A stretch of DNA of 64,000 bases, taken from assembly GCA_040954595.2 (NCBI GenBank), contig CM082588.2, positions 248,001-312,000 of the forward strand. Reading direction: 5' to 3'. Both the position numbers and the translations under genes were made by a program. The stretch is from Balanoglossus misakiensis. Its lineage: Eukaryota; Hemichordata. Position 1 is the stretch's first letter. Every line of letters starts with the position of its first letter. Shown here in pieces: positions 26,832 to 41,378 of the stretch. Under the pieces are notes generated by a model. It had not been told where the DNA came from. It saw nothing but the letters and a program-made list of their open reading frames with translations, and searched no databases.

Positions 26832-29800
26832 CTATTCACCATCTTGTTCCTCTGTTGTTGGTTCCAAACCACTTTGTGATTCCGATTCTGATACATCTGT
26901 CGTACTCTCTGTCAGCAAATTTAATTTCTTCAGTAATAACCTGTATGATGCAAAGAAGAAACAAAGTGAGGTTATCAAACTAATGGCCACCACACAGTAA
27001 CCACATGACAACAGTCAATTTAAGGTGAACGGACAAGTGGCCAACACGTTTAACCATCAATATCAATAAACTAGTGACAACCCAATTATTTTGTTTTGCA
27101 GGCCTCTACATCTCTATGCCTCTCTCCACCTTGTGTTAAATCTTACTGGAACATGTACTTGGCAGTGAACATGTATCCATTGTAAATCTACCAAGAATGT
27201 GTACAGCACACAACCATCGATGTCGTGTTTCAGAGCTTAATTTCAGATTTGAGCCAAAACTTCTTCAGTTTTCAGTAATCTCATAGCTTACACACATGAC
27301 ATCACCAGCATATTGATTTTATAATCACGAAACCATAGCAAGCAATAGTGAAACATGGCGTGGATACCTTGGACATGCAGACAACCGTTCCCATTTCATT
27401 TTACTCACAAGTGAAACACATTACCCTCTCATCCCCATTTCCATCTGTTTGAACCAAACCAAACAAAACCATACCTGTAGTAACTGTGGTGAAAGGGTCT
27501 AAATAAAGAGTGATGTTCAGTACAAACCTTTTGTCACATTCTTCAGCACCTGACTTATCAAGCAACCTCTCCAATTCATTTTCAAGTTGCTGAAAAAAAA
27601 GACAAACATGAATGAGAAATAAAAAAAAATTCAGAACTTTGAATGAAATACCCATGGGAACCTCATTAGCCGATTCACTGTTAAGAATCTGCTGATTGGT
27701 TTGACAATTTTGCCCAAAATAAATCATGCTGCTATTTCCAAAGTGAGTGGGAATATCATACACAAACTTGCATGAACCATTTTAATTTAACTCACACCTT
27801 GGCAAATCATAGTTTGTCCTTAATAGGCCCATACTCTAGATCTGCACGAATACACTATACACTATTAAATTACAATTAAAGAAAGGACGGAGCAGGTACA
27901 ATGCAGACTTTTAATGAGGCCTACAGGGGCCCATCAGGTTACGGGTACATCTACTCTATGTCTGTAAGAAGGTATCAGTACACTGATTTGCGCCAGACAC
28001 AACTTACCTCAATTGTTCTCTCAAGGTAATCATTTGTACTCAGCACCCTTTGAACTTCCACCTCAGTTTCCTTGACACACTGCTCCAGATGTTGACACAC
28101 AGAATTGGGCACGTAATTCTCCTTCAATTCTTCACGAAGCTCTTGAAGCAAATCCACTTGGTCGAGAATAGCACAGTGTAGCTCTTCAATCTGCTCTGTG
28201 ATGTCCTTCGGTTTGTCATCGCGATACCTCGCTATCATCTTCTTAGGTTTGTCCTGTGGTGGTGGGTCGTTGGCCAGGGCAAGTTTTTCTTTTGTGATTT
28301 CATCTCTCAAACTGAAAGCCAAGCCACCAAAATAAACTTTAATAAAACTTATAAGCTAAGCACATGCAGTGCTAGCATGAGACGCTGTGAGTGCCCCTGA
28401 AAGTTGTACGAACAACTGGGTTTCTGCAAAGGCTAGAACTTGCACTAAGAAAATGCCGACAGACCATAAGATAAATCCTTACCTTTCGTTTTTATCAAGC
28501 AATTTTTTGGCATCCATCTCCAGATCTTTGACTCGCTGTCTCTCTTGCACGACGTCCCTGGCCGCTGACGTCCCACTGGTGGTTAGATTCTGTACTTGCT
28601 GATACAGCACTTGACTAGACTGGGCTGACTGGCTGTCCAATAGTGAACCCATGTACAAATCATACTCATTCTGCAAGCAACAACACAGATGGCCAAATAG
28701 GTCAGTTGAGTGAGGAAATATGACACATCTATAGTCATGGGACTAACACAAATGAAGGAAATGGAAAAAGCCTCAGGAGCAGTATACCTGTAATGATGCA
28801 TTACTTTATTTCACCACAGATGGGGGAACAACTGGAAGAAAGCTAGAAATTTGCAGCTAACAGCGTTAAAGCAATGACGTCACAAACTTTTAAAAAGGCA
28901 GAATTGATCGATGACCTGTCTCTATAATCTAAATGACAGCTTCATCATTGCTGATTCATAAAACAAACATCCATTGCCTTAAATTAGCAATGTCAGGTTA
29001 TTATACATGTATATCAAAATTTATTTAGTGAAAGAGTTGTCTGAATTCTGTTAATACACACATCTGAATTCGGACAGCATCATTGCCAGTTAAGCTTTAA
29101 TATCACAACCATCAATAATGTATTCAATAAACTACATTACAGTTCCTACACCGCAGGGGTTCAACTGACCATTCATGAAATTTTATTGCATTTTAATCAA
29201 GACAAACACGCAATAAAAAGATTTTATTTTCAGCAAGGATGTAATAATGTTTGATGGAAATTGTCTTCAAGGCCAAGTATTCAGATGGGAGATGCCCATT
29301 CATTCCAGATTCTCTCCCACTGCTGCCAATTTTGTTTCCGTTTTTGACTTTTTTGATCTTTTCCATGGGCCACTGGAAAAAGGAAGTTAAGTATTTGGAA
29401 GCCAAGGAATGAGATGGAAATAAATTCTGATCACTCCAATAGAGTTTGCCAAATCCACCAATACATGAGTAAATTCACATATGATGAATTTAGTTGCCAA
29501 ACATTGAACGGATTGATTAATATTGGCAGATACTCATAGGGTCCATATTGACTACAGGACAATTAAAAACCTGTGGCTTCCGATTCATCTCAGCCAACTC
29601 ACATGCAGTTGTATGCAAACTGCATCTAGGGTCTGACAGCTTTCATCAAACCCATCGTCTGAAACTTGTCACGCTCAAATTAGATCTCTTCAAAGAGATT
29701 ATATAAAGACCTGACTTCCTTTTTAATCAATGAAGCTCTTGGTTATATTAGGACATCATTGTAGGACTTGACCTGTGACATCAGGTGTCACTCACTGCCA

Positions 29801-32800
29801 ATTTTCATTTCACGCATAAATTCAGTAACATATGATAGAGGGTGATGACAGCTCAAACTGTATGGCTGGCTTCCAGCTGATGCAAACTTTGTGAAACCTT
29901 AACATCCGAGTTTCTTTCAATTTGTTGTAAGGTTGCTGTAAGCTGTAGTTGCAGTTTAGTAGCTCGAGGTTTTGCCTTGCTTTTGTTAGAGTTAGACGGG
30001 TTTGATGTCCAACATATAGTTACTGAACAGCAGCTATGTAAGCTGTTGACAGGTTATTAGAATTCATAAAAAGTATTTTCTCATTTTCATGTAGCCCCTG
30101 TTTGCCGTATTCATGAGCAATAACTAACCTTTGCACTCAATTAGCACGCAAAATAAAACTATATTCCACTGCAATATTTAGGTACAAAGGTCAAACTAAA
30201 GTCCGATGCAGAGGTCACATTTCTGACTGCCTTCCATCGTATCAACTCAATTATCTTGCATTCATTCTTCAGAAAGAAACCTGATCACTACATTATCAAC
30301 AATATGATTTGGAACAGCACTTTGTTGTCACTATGGTTACCAGATTTTCTTAACAGTTGCACTTAATGTAATTTATGAGCAATGAATTTTCGTGAAATAC
30401 GCGAGAGCCAAGTTGCGTAAAATGTTTTTCGGAGATAACGATGCAGTAAATGAAATAAGAGAACGTGAAAATTAATCCTCGTGTAACAGTTGCCTCTTTT
30501 GATATCGCAAAAATAAACCCATTTGACAATATATCAACTCACAGCCTGCAATGATCTGGCTGCGCACAGCATTCACATCACATACACAGGCGCAGTTATG
30601 AAAAGATGTAGTCTCCATGCAGAGTAAAAGCAAACTGCTTTTGACAAAAGATCCTCAGGAGTATTTTCCAGCTGCAATCAGTACCCTTCCTTCTCTCTCT
30701 CGTTTCCTCCCTGACAATTGAAATACTATACCTCCCATGGCTACTCAACAGATCTCTTGAAATTCTCTTTATAACTTGTACAGGAACCTCCTTTGATCTA
30801 TTATAATTATGTGATACTACCCTCTATTCAGCTTAGACTTCCAAGAGGAAATTCATGTCGAACGTTTGGCAAGGACAGACGTTTCATGGTCAAACCCACA
30901 AGGTTGACTTTTGATATAAAAGAAAATGATCACATTCCTTCTTCTTCCGTTATCACTTTTTTGAAGATTTTCAACAGACTACATGGTACTGATATTCCTC
31001 AAAAGCAAAAACTGCCCTTTGGTAATAACAAATCACTGCCCCTTGGAGCTTCGATCTCAATGAAACTTTCCAAAGGTCTAGACATGGCTTTTGTTGCACG
31101 GAGCTATACCAGGAATTTTCCATTGAAAGAGCCATGATGGACTCTCTGTTCATTAAAAAGCACGCTGATGTGGTACAAAGCTTCTGAAAAGATTACAAAG
31201 ATCAGCACTGACATAGTGAAAGTTAATCCACATTTATTAATTTTCATTTAAAAAAAATTAAATGTGATATGACTGAAAGAAGCCCCTCGTGAGACTGATC
31301 AGTAATAAAGTTGTCTTTCCTTCCCAGACTAACAAAATTACTTTTCTGGTACATTCATTTTTCATGAATTTACATCAATGCAACGTAATTAATAAGTTTA
31401 CCAGTATAAGATTATCTTTTCTAAAAATCTAATAAACCTATGCATATTTAAAGTCTAAAGTCATAATTAATGATTATGTGCATGTTAATTAAACTATTCT
31501 GTACTCATGATACTCATGCGATGTAGAAAAAAGTGATGTAACAAAGTTTGAGAGATCATAGCCATGTCATATGCTGTGATACTGCTTGCTGGGTATTTGA
31601 AATAGGCACTCGAACCAAACTCCATGTGTCTTTGTTGGCTATTGAATCATTCTTTGGCATAATTCCATGACAACAGCACATAGAACATTCATCGTCTGGT
31701 ATAATGAAATCAATAATACACAGGATTGCCAGGGCAATACCATGATTTCTAGCCAGCATGTATACCTTCTGGCCATAATATTGATGATGACAGAGAGTCG
31801 AACTATGGTCACTTGACAATTTCAATTGGAACATGACAAAATATGGCCGAATTTTAATTCTATAAAACAATATCACTTAATTATCAGCCCTGTGTGGTGT
31901 ACGAAACTGAAGGATGATGAATTACTGGGTATCCTGGCCAGACAAGTTGAAAGAAATGTCTCTGGTTAATCCATAAAACTTTAAGTAAGCCTTGAAAACA
32001 AGACTCATAAACTGAATTATAAGAGTTGTTAAATGGCACATGATACCTCTAAGCTATGCAGAAAGAGTAATATTTAATGCCCATTTAAAAGGGAATAAAG
32101 TTTAATATGCAATTCCACCAGCGGTGACCTTCATCAAGTACACAGACTGAGATGCATGGATGGGTGGCGGCTAATGGTTTCAAGTGTATAGTGGTGATCA
32201 TGATGAATATCACAAAGGAAACATGGCACTAACTGACACCATAAATCAAGCATTAGTATGTCAAGAGATTTCCATTGCACAGTTTCTGCGGCAAAGTGCT
32301 AAGAAGTCCATCAGGAAAGAGTCGAAGGAATGAGAGGTATTATATAGCTAGCTATGCTTTCTACTAGATGAATTGCAGAATTTAGATATAAACTATTCCT
32401 ACAGATGCATTTACCAACATGTTTTTGTTTGTACTGTTATTCTGTACCATATGACAACTTCAGGAGAACACAGACCAGGCAGTAGTCAGCACATGTTATT
32501 CTACTGTACTCCAGAGTAAACCTATAGTTGCGACTAGGTAAATCATTCGTTCTCCTTACGATTTATGTGATGAGTATGTATGGAAAGAAACACAGTGTCA
32601 TATTACCCATCAAGCCTATCATCTGAACCTGGGTTGCCATGGTTTTTATATTAATGAGGAAATGGCTCTGAGTATACTCTTGGTGTTGAATCTTCTAAAA
32701 TGGCTCATTTGTGAATTCAGCTAGCAACAGTTAGGGTTATATCTCCCCAAGCTAGCAATTATTTCTATGCATATTGGTAGCACAGTAACAATGCAGGTTA

Positions 32801-35800
32801 ATGATACTGTGCCTAAAGCACGCCATTAACATCTTTGGTATATCAAATGATAATTCCATGCGTTGGAAATTAGCAGCATGACATGTCACTCGTCAGAACA
32901 GGGTATTGATGCCAAATGTTGTTGAGCAATGAAAATATTTTTCTGAATGTATTTATCTGTGTGTTTGTGTTAGCTAATCTGGAATCATGACAAATAGTCT
33001 GTCTGAAGATTGGACTAACAGTAAGACTTGTGATCCCATACCTTTATACGTCGGAGAATGTCACCAAATATTGGTGTATCTTCTATGAGATCCTCAAAGA
33101 TACCACTGTAGAGTTGAATGCGATGAAAATTCGGAGCACCACTGCGATGAAACTCATCCAATGTCATCAATAACTGAAAGAAAACAAAGCAAAACTTCAA
33201 GTGTAGAAGATTATAAAAAAAATCATATCAAAAAGGTATTGTGGATAGTATTGCAGACTATTGACATGCATATGTACATCTTATAGTGTTTTGTTCTGTG
33301 TTTGAATATTAAAAAGAGGATGAGGCAATATGTTTGAGAAATATACAAAAACTGGCAACAACGTACAAATGTACATCAAGTAATTGTTGTCTTTCACAAA
33401 ATCTATATGTGGGCAACTACAGGCTTACTCAGAATTAGACCCACAAAGGTTTATCCTATAAAATGTTTGTTTAACAATCTTGAGGCATTAACTGGTTGTC
33501 TATCAATCTTTGTTCATGTCTATCAATCTTTTTTCACGTGAATACTTATATTCTATGATTTATGATAGCCAGTGTGTTGTACAGATGGTGCACCATCTAG
33601 ATAGCACTTCATCCTGTCCAGATGGTGCCTGCTAAAACACAGTATCATATGAATGTACAAAACTGGCCAGATTATAAGAGATTTTGGTATCACCATGGCA
33701 ATGAAGCTGGAATTAACACTGAAGAGAAAGACGTCAGGCAACCTTGACAAATGCAAATACTCTGTAATCCCAATATTAAGCACAGCTTTCAAAATACCTA
33801 CCAAGACCTGTGCACATGCATACAGATTAAACAGATCAGTCTAATCACTCAATGCACTTCAAGAAAACTCAGTGTCCTACAAAAAAGCTGGCACAAAGCC
33901 CATGGCCAATGATCACAGATAATCAGTATTTATAGAACTCTGACGTATGAGGGTCTTTGCATGTTCGCTGTTTTAGGCAAATGAAGAATTGTAAGCAGCA
34001 CATACTTTAGAGCTTTCTTAAAGGCAAACCCTTCAGATGAGTCAAGTATTTGCTGTGAAACAATTATGGAGTCTGTCACTTCCATTCTGGAGATTCACAA
34101 ATGATCTCCTCTAAAAGAGGCAATCTGTATGTTAATACAATCTCTATGCCAGTTACTCATGCATATTACATGTATCATAGGAAAAAAAGGCAGCTTACAC
34201 AAAACAGAGCAGTTGTCACTGTTAATCCATCAAATGCAACAATCCTTTACAATATCAATCACAGAAAGTGACATCTTGGAATGACTTAGGCTCTGCTATG
34301 ATTGAACGGGATGAAAATCTGCCATAAGTTTAATTATCTGACCCCAACACTTACTTTAATATAGGCTTTTGAGCCACACTGTTGAGGATTAACTTTTTTG
34401 TACCAAACATGTGTGTAAATAGATTAATGTCAAGACATTACTCAAACTTTAATGGTATTGCCTTCACTTTTCCTTTGCAAATGTGTCGATCTTCAAGACA
34501 TATGACAACTATACTGTACTGAAACTATTGATCGCACTGTGACACTTCGTGTATAATTCAAGAAGTGTGTTACTGTTATGTACAACTGTAACTGTCAGTG
34601 ATAATTCCCCTGGGTTGGCATAAGCAAATGTAGTAATCCTTTGATGTGGTACAGGTACATGAATTGATTCTCTGACTGAACGATTTTTGATCATGAATCA
34701 GATGTTAAAGCAATATTCTAAGCAGTATATATTTTCACAAAGACCCTGGGAAAGACAAGGACTTTAAAATAAAACGTTGAAGTAAAGGACACTATTAAAC
34801 ACCATGAGATTATCGAAGTTGTCTCTTTACCAGTATAGCATCTAGCTTGGCTGATATGCAAGCGGTTAAAGATTAAACAGAATCTGTTCTGAACCTCTAT
34901 CAAGTGCCCTGTCTTTGCATATGAAAAGCAGTGCATCATGAATTCAAACCAACAAAATAAAGATATGATCACATTGACGTGATTTATTCTTGTGATACAT
35001 GGACATTCCCTAGCCTATCTGGATAGATAATGGCTTATTTCGTGACCAGTATTGTGTTTGTCAAAAATGAATGAACACATATATACATCTACTGCACGCA
35101 CTGACCCTGAAAAAATATCATACATGTTTGTGATTTACACCCTCAGGGTTTTCAGACAAACATGTTCCATTTGCCTGAAACTTCCTTTTAAGAAGATTAA
35201 TGTACGGTTCTTCTTTCACATTTTCATGTATGTTTTTTTCAGTGTATTCCAATTACCTAGAAACAGGTTGGACCGAGTACATTTGATCTGTTTTGCTCCA
35301 GGTGGTACATATCCCACTGATAGATAATATTTTTCTGAAAGTAGACAACTGCAGAACAGACACCGTCACGTACTACCAGTAGCACATGAAATGTTTGAAC
35401 ATGAGTGCATCATTTCGTGTATACAGTATGTGTGCATGTGAGTGTGTGCTGTGCGTGCATGTCTGTATATACGTGAGGAATATTGCGAGATCTTTCTAAC
35501 ACACCTGTACAATTACATAACGCTAAACAACACAAGTCCATAAACTTGCGAGAGAACAAGTGAAACAACTAACCTGTTGGCTGAAACCTACATCTTGCGC
35601 ATACAGTAAACACAAAACAACAAAACGACACAGAAATTTCCCTGAAGAGTATGGCTCAGGACTTTCACTGCACTGAGTTGCTAGACAGAACATACATCAC
35701 AGTGTTCAGTGATGATAATGCAAAGTGCTTACAATGCAGTAATACTTTGTACGAGCTTACTCGTATTAGACCCCTCAGCTCTATCATCATTTCTCAGCAT

Positions 35801-38559
35801 TACACGAAGGTACTGAATTGATGTCAAGTGCCCTGTGCAATATACACACATTTCCGTCTGACGGTACGGTACTTTAGCGCATACAGTACAGTTCCTCCAG
35901 TAAGAATTTTCCCAAATCCTGCCTGTTTTTAAAGACTAGACTAATGCGAATTTAGTGTCTGTTCTAACCGCGTCATTTTCAAGTAAGCATCCTGCTTCGA
36001 ACCAGAGCCAAATTTTAGACATAATATCGGCAGCGTTAGAGGGCCAGTCATAAACTCACATCATAACGTAAATTATTCTGGGTACTCAGTGTTCCGAGCA
36101 GAAATGTCAATCATCAGCACGTTAATTTCTAACCTACCTGGGAGGCTATTAAATAGTCCTGTAATGAGACAAGGAAATTTATACGTAATAAATAATGACA
36201 TCATCCACCATCATCTAGCAAAGAAAATGTCAGTGCGCGGAATTATATTCAGAATGATTAAACAAGATCAAGAAGACTGTTATTTAAATTAAAAAGACAC
36301 CAAACATGGAAAGATTGGAAAATTGTTAAAATCGATAAAAAGTCCTGGTACCATTTTGAATGTAAACATAATTATGATTTTGACACGTCAGCACAGCATG
36401 TTGCCATGGAAACAGTTTCTTCAAACTTCACTAATATAGAGACTGCATACGTCGCACTGGGAGGCAAGCCCTTAGGTCTGAGTGCCACAGTAAACACGGC
36501 ATATATCCATGCATTTTGTACGTGACAAGAGTTCAAAATGTACAATGGAGAAGTCGTTATTGTCTTGCTGAACTCAAGAAATGTGTCACTTCAGAATTTA
36601 TTATCATGTAATATTCAACACTCCCTTACCCCCACTGCTGGAATTATCCATGTTCAAGATGAAGTTCAGCTAGCTTTCACTTCTTTTTTAAAAACTAAAT
36701 TCACACTTTTTCTGATAACCAAGGGAAAGCAGCGCACTCAATTTCATCAGCATATACATTTACCTAGTACGCCCACACTTCCCACGACTCCCCCAGATTT
36801 CCTGTGCTTTTCATCTGCAGTCATAATATCAATATTCAATGTGAAATGATGACATCATACGCACTTTAAGTGATTGATAACATCAGGATATTGCATGTTT
36901 GATGGCAGGGTAATGGAATATACTCAGTCTATCATCATATCACGTGTCAAATTTAATTAAGCATGACTTACGAAATTTCTATCAGGATGATATTTATCAT
37001 ACAGCAATTAATTGACATGTAGTTTTTAAAGCTTGGGACATCCATTAGATCTGATTGTAATACTGAATATTATCATTAACAGAAAAGATATTTGGCAATG
37101 ATTTGAGCACGTTATATTAAAGGAAATGCCCGTATTCCTTGAAATCGAGGACATTTCTTCAGCACAATATTTTCTATTTGAAAGTAAACAGATCAGTATC
37201 CTTCTGTTCTTGAAAACTGTGAGGGTAGTAGTCACATGAGTGACAAGTACTCCGCTTGTACGGGTCCTCAGACGGACTTGCAAAGTAAACTCACTTACAG
37301 TCTACAGAGGGCAGTGTTATGATGCGGCCCTGCGAACAAGCATGCATTTGTCACATTGCAAATATTCTAATATTATGACTCACTAAAAGTCGACCATATA
37401 GAGATGGATCCCAAATAAAATAATTGAAAGAAACACACAGTATATGTAGTAGTCTGGTCCCCTGCCCCATTTCCACCGCTGGCTGCGCTACGCTAAAGGG
37501 AAAGGGGTCAGGTACGGGCCGATATCTTGGCCTAAAACCTGGCTGGAGCATATTATAGTGAAACAAAGACCACGTGATCATAAACAAGATGGATGCCTCC
37601 AATGTCTGTACGCCAATGAGAGCCATGTTTACAATAGCCCGTGCCTGACCCTTTCTCTTTAGTGTAGCACAGTCAGCGGTGGGAATGGGGCAGGGGACCA
37701 GACTATATATGTACATGAAGTTAAATAAAAATGTTTAGAAATATGTACCTGTTGAAGTTTTTGTTCTAAATGCTCGACAGCTTTCTTGCCAGTCAGGACA
37801 TGCTGTTCATTTGCATCAGGTTTCCTAAGCACGTGGTTTTCAAAGTCTTGAAATTTGTTGTACTGATCTCGCTTGGTTACCTCCCCTAAGTGCGTCTGGA
37901 AAAACCTCTGTTTCTGATATGCGTGCGACTTACTCTCCTGGGACAATGGACCTGGCTCGGCCGTTTTGACCGATTTTGGTTGGGTTCGCATCCCGAGCGC
38001 TGGCAGCATGACTTCTGGGAGGTTCAGCTCTTCAATGTAGACATGGTCGCTCTTGTAGGATGGGCTTGGACTTGCTCGTAGGTCCTTCATGTCCTGGGCT
38101 CGTTTTGTTAATCGTGGGGAGGGAGGTGGGGGAGGAGCTGTGTGTGGGGAGAGCGATGCAGTGGATCGTGGACTGAGACTCGGACTTTGAGCGCCATGCT
38201 TCCTGGCTCGCGGATCTACAGGTGGGAGAGGAATACTGCCACTGGTGCCAAGACTGAAGTTGTACATTGCACTTGTCATGTGATTCACGGTCTGCATGTC
38301 TTTGGATGGTTTGGGGATCTTAGACGGCGAGTTCATCACAGGCACTGATTTCTTGGCACTCTCCCATGTCACGTGTGAAGCCTTGGTCGGGTGCTTGTAC
38401 AGCTTGTTGTGGTTTAAGTGGCCAGAGCTGTAAGCTTTAATGTCCTTGCTATGCTCATGCAGCACGGCATCTAACAGCTGGCCCAGACGCCGCTCCTGAA
38501 CCGGTACTCTCTCCGTCATCTTGCACTCTGTCATCAACTTCTGCAGAAAATCTGTTAAT
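26832..38559 (-). CDS. C6orf118: C6orf118-like coiled-coil protein (TSNAXIP1 N-terminal domain family)
   Basis: Six coding exons on the minus strand keep frame: 38559-37749, 33173-33042, 28670-28483, 28311-28008, 27589-27528 and 26940-26832. From the first ATG (38537) they encode 527 residues. Near the N-terminus, KDIKAYSSGHLNHNKLY matches the vertebrate C6orf118 family. A Pro/Ser-rich linker (about 118-146) follows, then TKRDQYNKFQDFENHVL and KLQQ. Exons 2-3 hold the TSNAXIP1-N-like signature, YSGIFEDLIEDTPIFGDIL and NEYDLYMGSLLDSQ (about 286-321). The remainder is coiled coil (about 320-480) with an acidic Ser/Thr tail. Related vertebrate proteins are linked to cilia or sperm. The frame is open upstream of 38537 to the acceptor, so a further 5' coding exon cannot be excluded. 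Introns reach about 4.6 kb and contain a MITE and X-box-like sites. Confidence 0.88.
28671..33041. other. intron 3 of the C6orf118-like gene (first intron listed being 37748-33174)
   Basis: A 4.4-kb AT-rich intron. A forward open frame of 114 codons (30793-31137) is present but has no signs of being a gene. No mobile element ends, RNA gene or strong repeat are recognised. Confidence 0.6.
36400..36413. promoter_or_regulatory. near-palindromic RFX X-box
   Basis: GTTGCCATGGAAAC matches the 14-base RFX X-box consensus GTTNCCATGGNAAC at every fixed position. RFX factors drive ciliary genes in animals, and the host gene belongs to a family linked to cilia. The site is intronic, so enhancer activity is inference. 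Confidence 0.5.
37449..37705. mobile_element. 257-bp MITE with ~70-bp terminal inverted repeats and 8-bp target duplication
   Basis: The left arm (from TAGTCTGGTCCCCTGCCCCA at 37450) and the reverse complement of the right arm (ending 37705) agree over about 70 bases with about seven differences. Both sides are flanked by TATATGTA (37441-37448 and 37706-37713), an exact 8-bp target-site duplication. An 8-bp duplication and short length fit a non-autonomous hAT-type (or P-type) element. It lies 43 bases beyond the donor of the long first exon of the C6orf118-like gene. The central ~115 bases are unique and non-coding. Confidence 0.88.
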
Positions 38560-40615
38560 CTGTAAAAAAAAAAGGAATATAATCATATTAGCAATGCTTG
38601 TGCAGAGTCAGTGGAAGTAACATTGTGTATAGCGCATTGTCACCATTGACAACTCAACTGTATTGCAGTTTAGACTTACAAAATCCATTACTCAAACTGA
38701 AACGAAGAGTACCGGTAATACTGTAACGACATGGAACAAATTTTGCGATACAAATTGATGAAAAATAATGATAATGGAAGAAGTTGCAACTGCTTGTGTT
38801 CTGCTTTCCATGACCTGGTCAAAAAAGAAGAAACAAGACCAATATAATCACTTACAGAACACTCAGCTATCAGTTAATTCTCCAACTGATGAATCATGTT
38901 GCATGTTCATGAGTACAACTTCACACATCTGTCAATTACCCTCAAGCTGTTTAGTCCAATGAGATTTCAACGGATGTTATGAAAGCATGACTCTTGATTA
39001 TACAATTCCCAACACAGAGGAATAGAGCAATGCTTACAAAACATCCCTCAAGTCAAAACAAATCTTTTGCTAATATAGCGAGAACAAACACAAACACAAC
39101 TGGGTAAATTTTCTGTAGCAATACCAGTACAAGAATTGAATGAAACTTCACTCGATGCAATACCTGAAGTATACGCTGTTCTATTTACATCAACATAGAA
39201 AAAGACCTAAACATCTTGTAAATTGTAATTTGCAAGACTGAGCTTCTCGTATTACATGTAAGAGGATGCACGCGGTCGGTCTTCCTTTAATATCACTTCC
39301 ATATGCATGTACTTAAATGAGGTTAGGTTTCTCGTTTTCTTGGCTTACACATAATAGTCTATGTTAATCACTTAATCCAGTCTAATACAGGTACATGTAT
39401 ATACCCTATAATTACCTCGCCCAGGATTCTAATCTTTCAATCAAGGTCGCAGGGGTTAGACTTGATTTCCCCATCATACAAATTACGACTTTCATGAAGC
39501 CATTTCAAAGAGCTAATTTCCGGACTGGATTAAAGAGAAGTTGCATCGTGAACAGATCCCCAAGAATGACTGCGTGTCCTTACCTTTCCTGAGCCAATGA
39601 ACTTTCTTTTATTATTATCATTCTAGCACATATTTTGAGAAGTACACAGCTCCACTGAAGGCTCAATAATGGAAATGTCTGACACAAAAAAGACACACAA
39701 ATGTCTCATCCCCACCATCACCATCTTCTAGTATTACATTTCCTGCGATGAAAGCAGTCAGCAGCAAAACATCTAAGATATCTATCCTGATATCTATCTT
39801 GTCGGCTTTCACGCCACTTGACTGCCGTTGCAGAGAGTCAAAAATCAAAAACCCTTACGTAATATTCAAAATACCCAGGTGTACGGCTACTACAGCTAAC
39901 GCTATGTTAATGACGTACACCCTTATTCATCCACCACTGATATTTAAATTATATGCATTCGTAGTACACTCGTAACAGTGACAAGAGGGAAGATCGCATT
40001 AACATTTATATCCAAGGAAGTTGAAAAATGCCTTGTTCCGACAGCTCAGAAATGATTCTCCTTACGGGTAAGTTGGCATACTGGCAAGAGAAAGGCTGTG
40101 AGTCCACCGCACAACTACACACTCTGTCAAACAATTGCCGAAACATATACCGGTACATTAACTCAGCCATGCAAAGCTATTCACCCTTGCAAAGCTGTAT
40201 CTTCAGGGTGCAATTACTGATTCCTATCTTGTTTCAAGTATCCACGTACATGAACATTGCGACAGGGAAATACAAAGTCAGGAAGAGAGACCGGTAGCAA
40301 AATGTCTTCTGGGAATCAATCAAGGGAAAACGGTGACGCATGTTTCAATTTCATTATCTACAATCAAGATGGCCTGCTTACAGTGACAAAAAGAATCAAA
40401 TACCTATATATGTGACTTTAGACAAAATAAAAATCCCTATTTTGTGGACAGACAGAATTTTTATAATCCCTTTTTCTTGTAAATTGAAAGGGTAGGTCCC
40501 CTTAGATAATATACATGTATATTGTATTGTGAGCCATTTGCGTGGCATCATCGAGTGGCTATTTATGAAATGGGTGTTATCTCAATCTCCATCACCAACT
40601 TCAATAAAATTAGCA

Positions 40616-40629
40616 GTTTCCATGGCAAT
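40616..40629. promoter_or_regulatory. X-box-like site, 13 of 14 matches
   Basis: On the minus strand this reads ATTGCCATGGAAAC, one base from the site at 36400-36413. It lies in the putative first intron of the C6orf118-like gene. Confidence 0.3.
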
Positions 40630-41378
40630 GCTAACGTCAATACACAACTTGCCATATTGTCTTGACAGGTTTTTTTCCCACTTGAAGAGCCTCCAGCTTT
40701 CCCATGAGGAGATCTCATCCTCGGGGTATTTTCAGTCATCCTGTTTTGTTGATAGAGGAAATTTTCCTGAAAGTGTCGTTGGCACATCTGACATTATGGA
40801 GATGGGTGTGTAAAAAGTCTGACAAAGGATAAAGCTGTTACAAGTGTTAGTAACAATTTTTCTCCAAAAATGTTCTCATGTATAAATAATGGGTTTGTAA
40901 TAACCTGCATAGCTCAACATTTCCAGGACAAACATCATAATGGTTTGACAGAAAAATAATTTCAGAGCCCTATTAATGTTGTTGAAGGGTACAAACTAAA
41001 AGCAAAGAAAGTGGTTTCACCCTCTTGAATTTCAAAAGCTAAAAAACATCATTTTTTATGAGATTTAAATTTCAGCAGAGCATTTATGCACTCGCTACTG
41101 GTGTAAACTATTGGTATCTTTAATATATTGAGAACGTTCCAGATTAATTTTCAACCGGACCAAATATGAACGAGAATCACATCCGTATGGTATGTTTGAC
41201 ATATAATTGTAACGATGCCTTACAACCAATCTGGATGAGGTAACCAATCAGTACAATGCTGGCCTATATTAATTCAATAAATGCTACACTGACGAAATAA
41301 GAGCCATAATGACTGGAGTATTAACATGGGCTCACCACCATCTGTTAACTACAGAAAAGTAAAATTTGATTTGGTTTT

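Larger units (their letters stand above)
33174..37748. other. intron of the C6orf118-like gene carrying an X-box and a MITE
   Basis: A 4.6-kb intron. It includes a 16-base perfect palindrome AGATGGTGCACCATCT (33583-33598), a CA/TG-rich patch (about 35420-35475), an X-box (36400-36413) and the MITE at 37449-37705. Otherwise nothing stands out. Confidence 0.6.

Noticed and set aside
26445-26879. 144-codon forward open frame
   Set aside because: Antisense to the last exon and 3' UTR of the C6orf118-like gene and lacks protein-like features.
30793-31137. 114-codon forward open frame
   Set aside because: Lies inside a C6orf118-like intron, has no domain-like pattern or splice context, and its start is in AT-rich sequence; probably chance.
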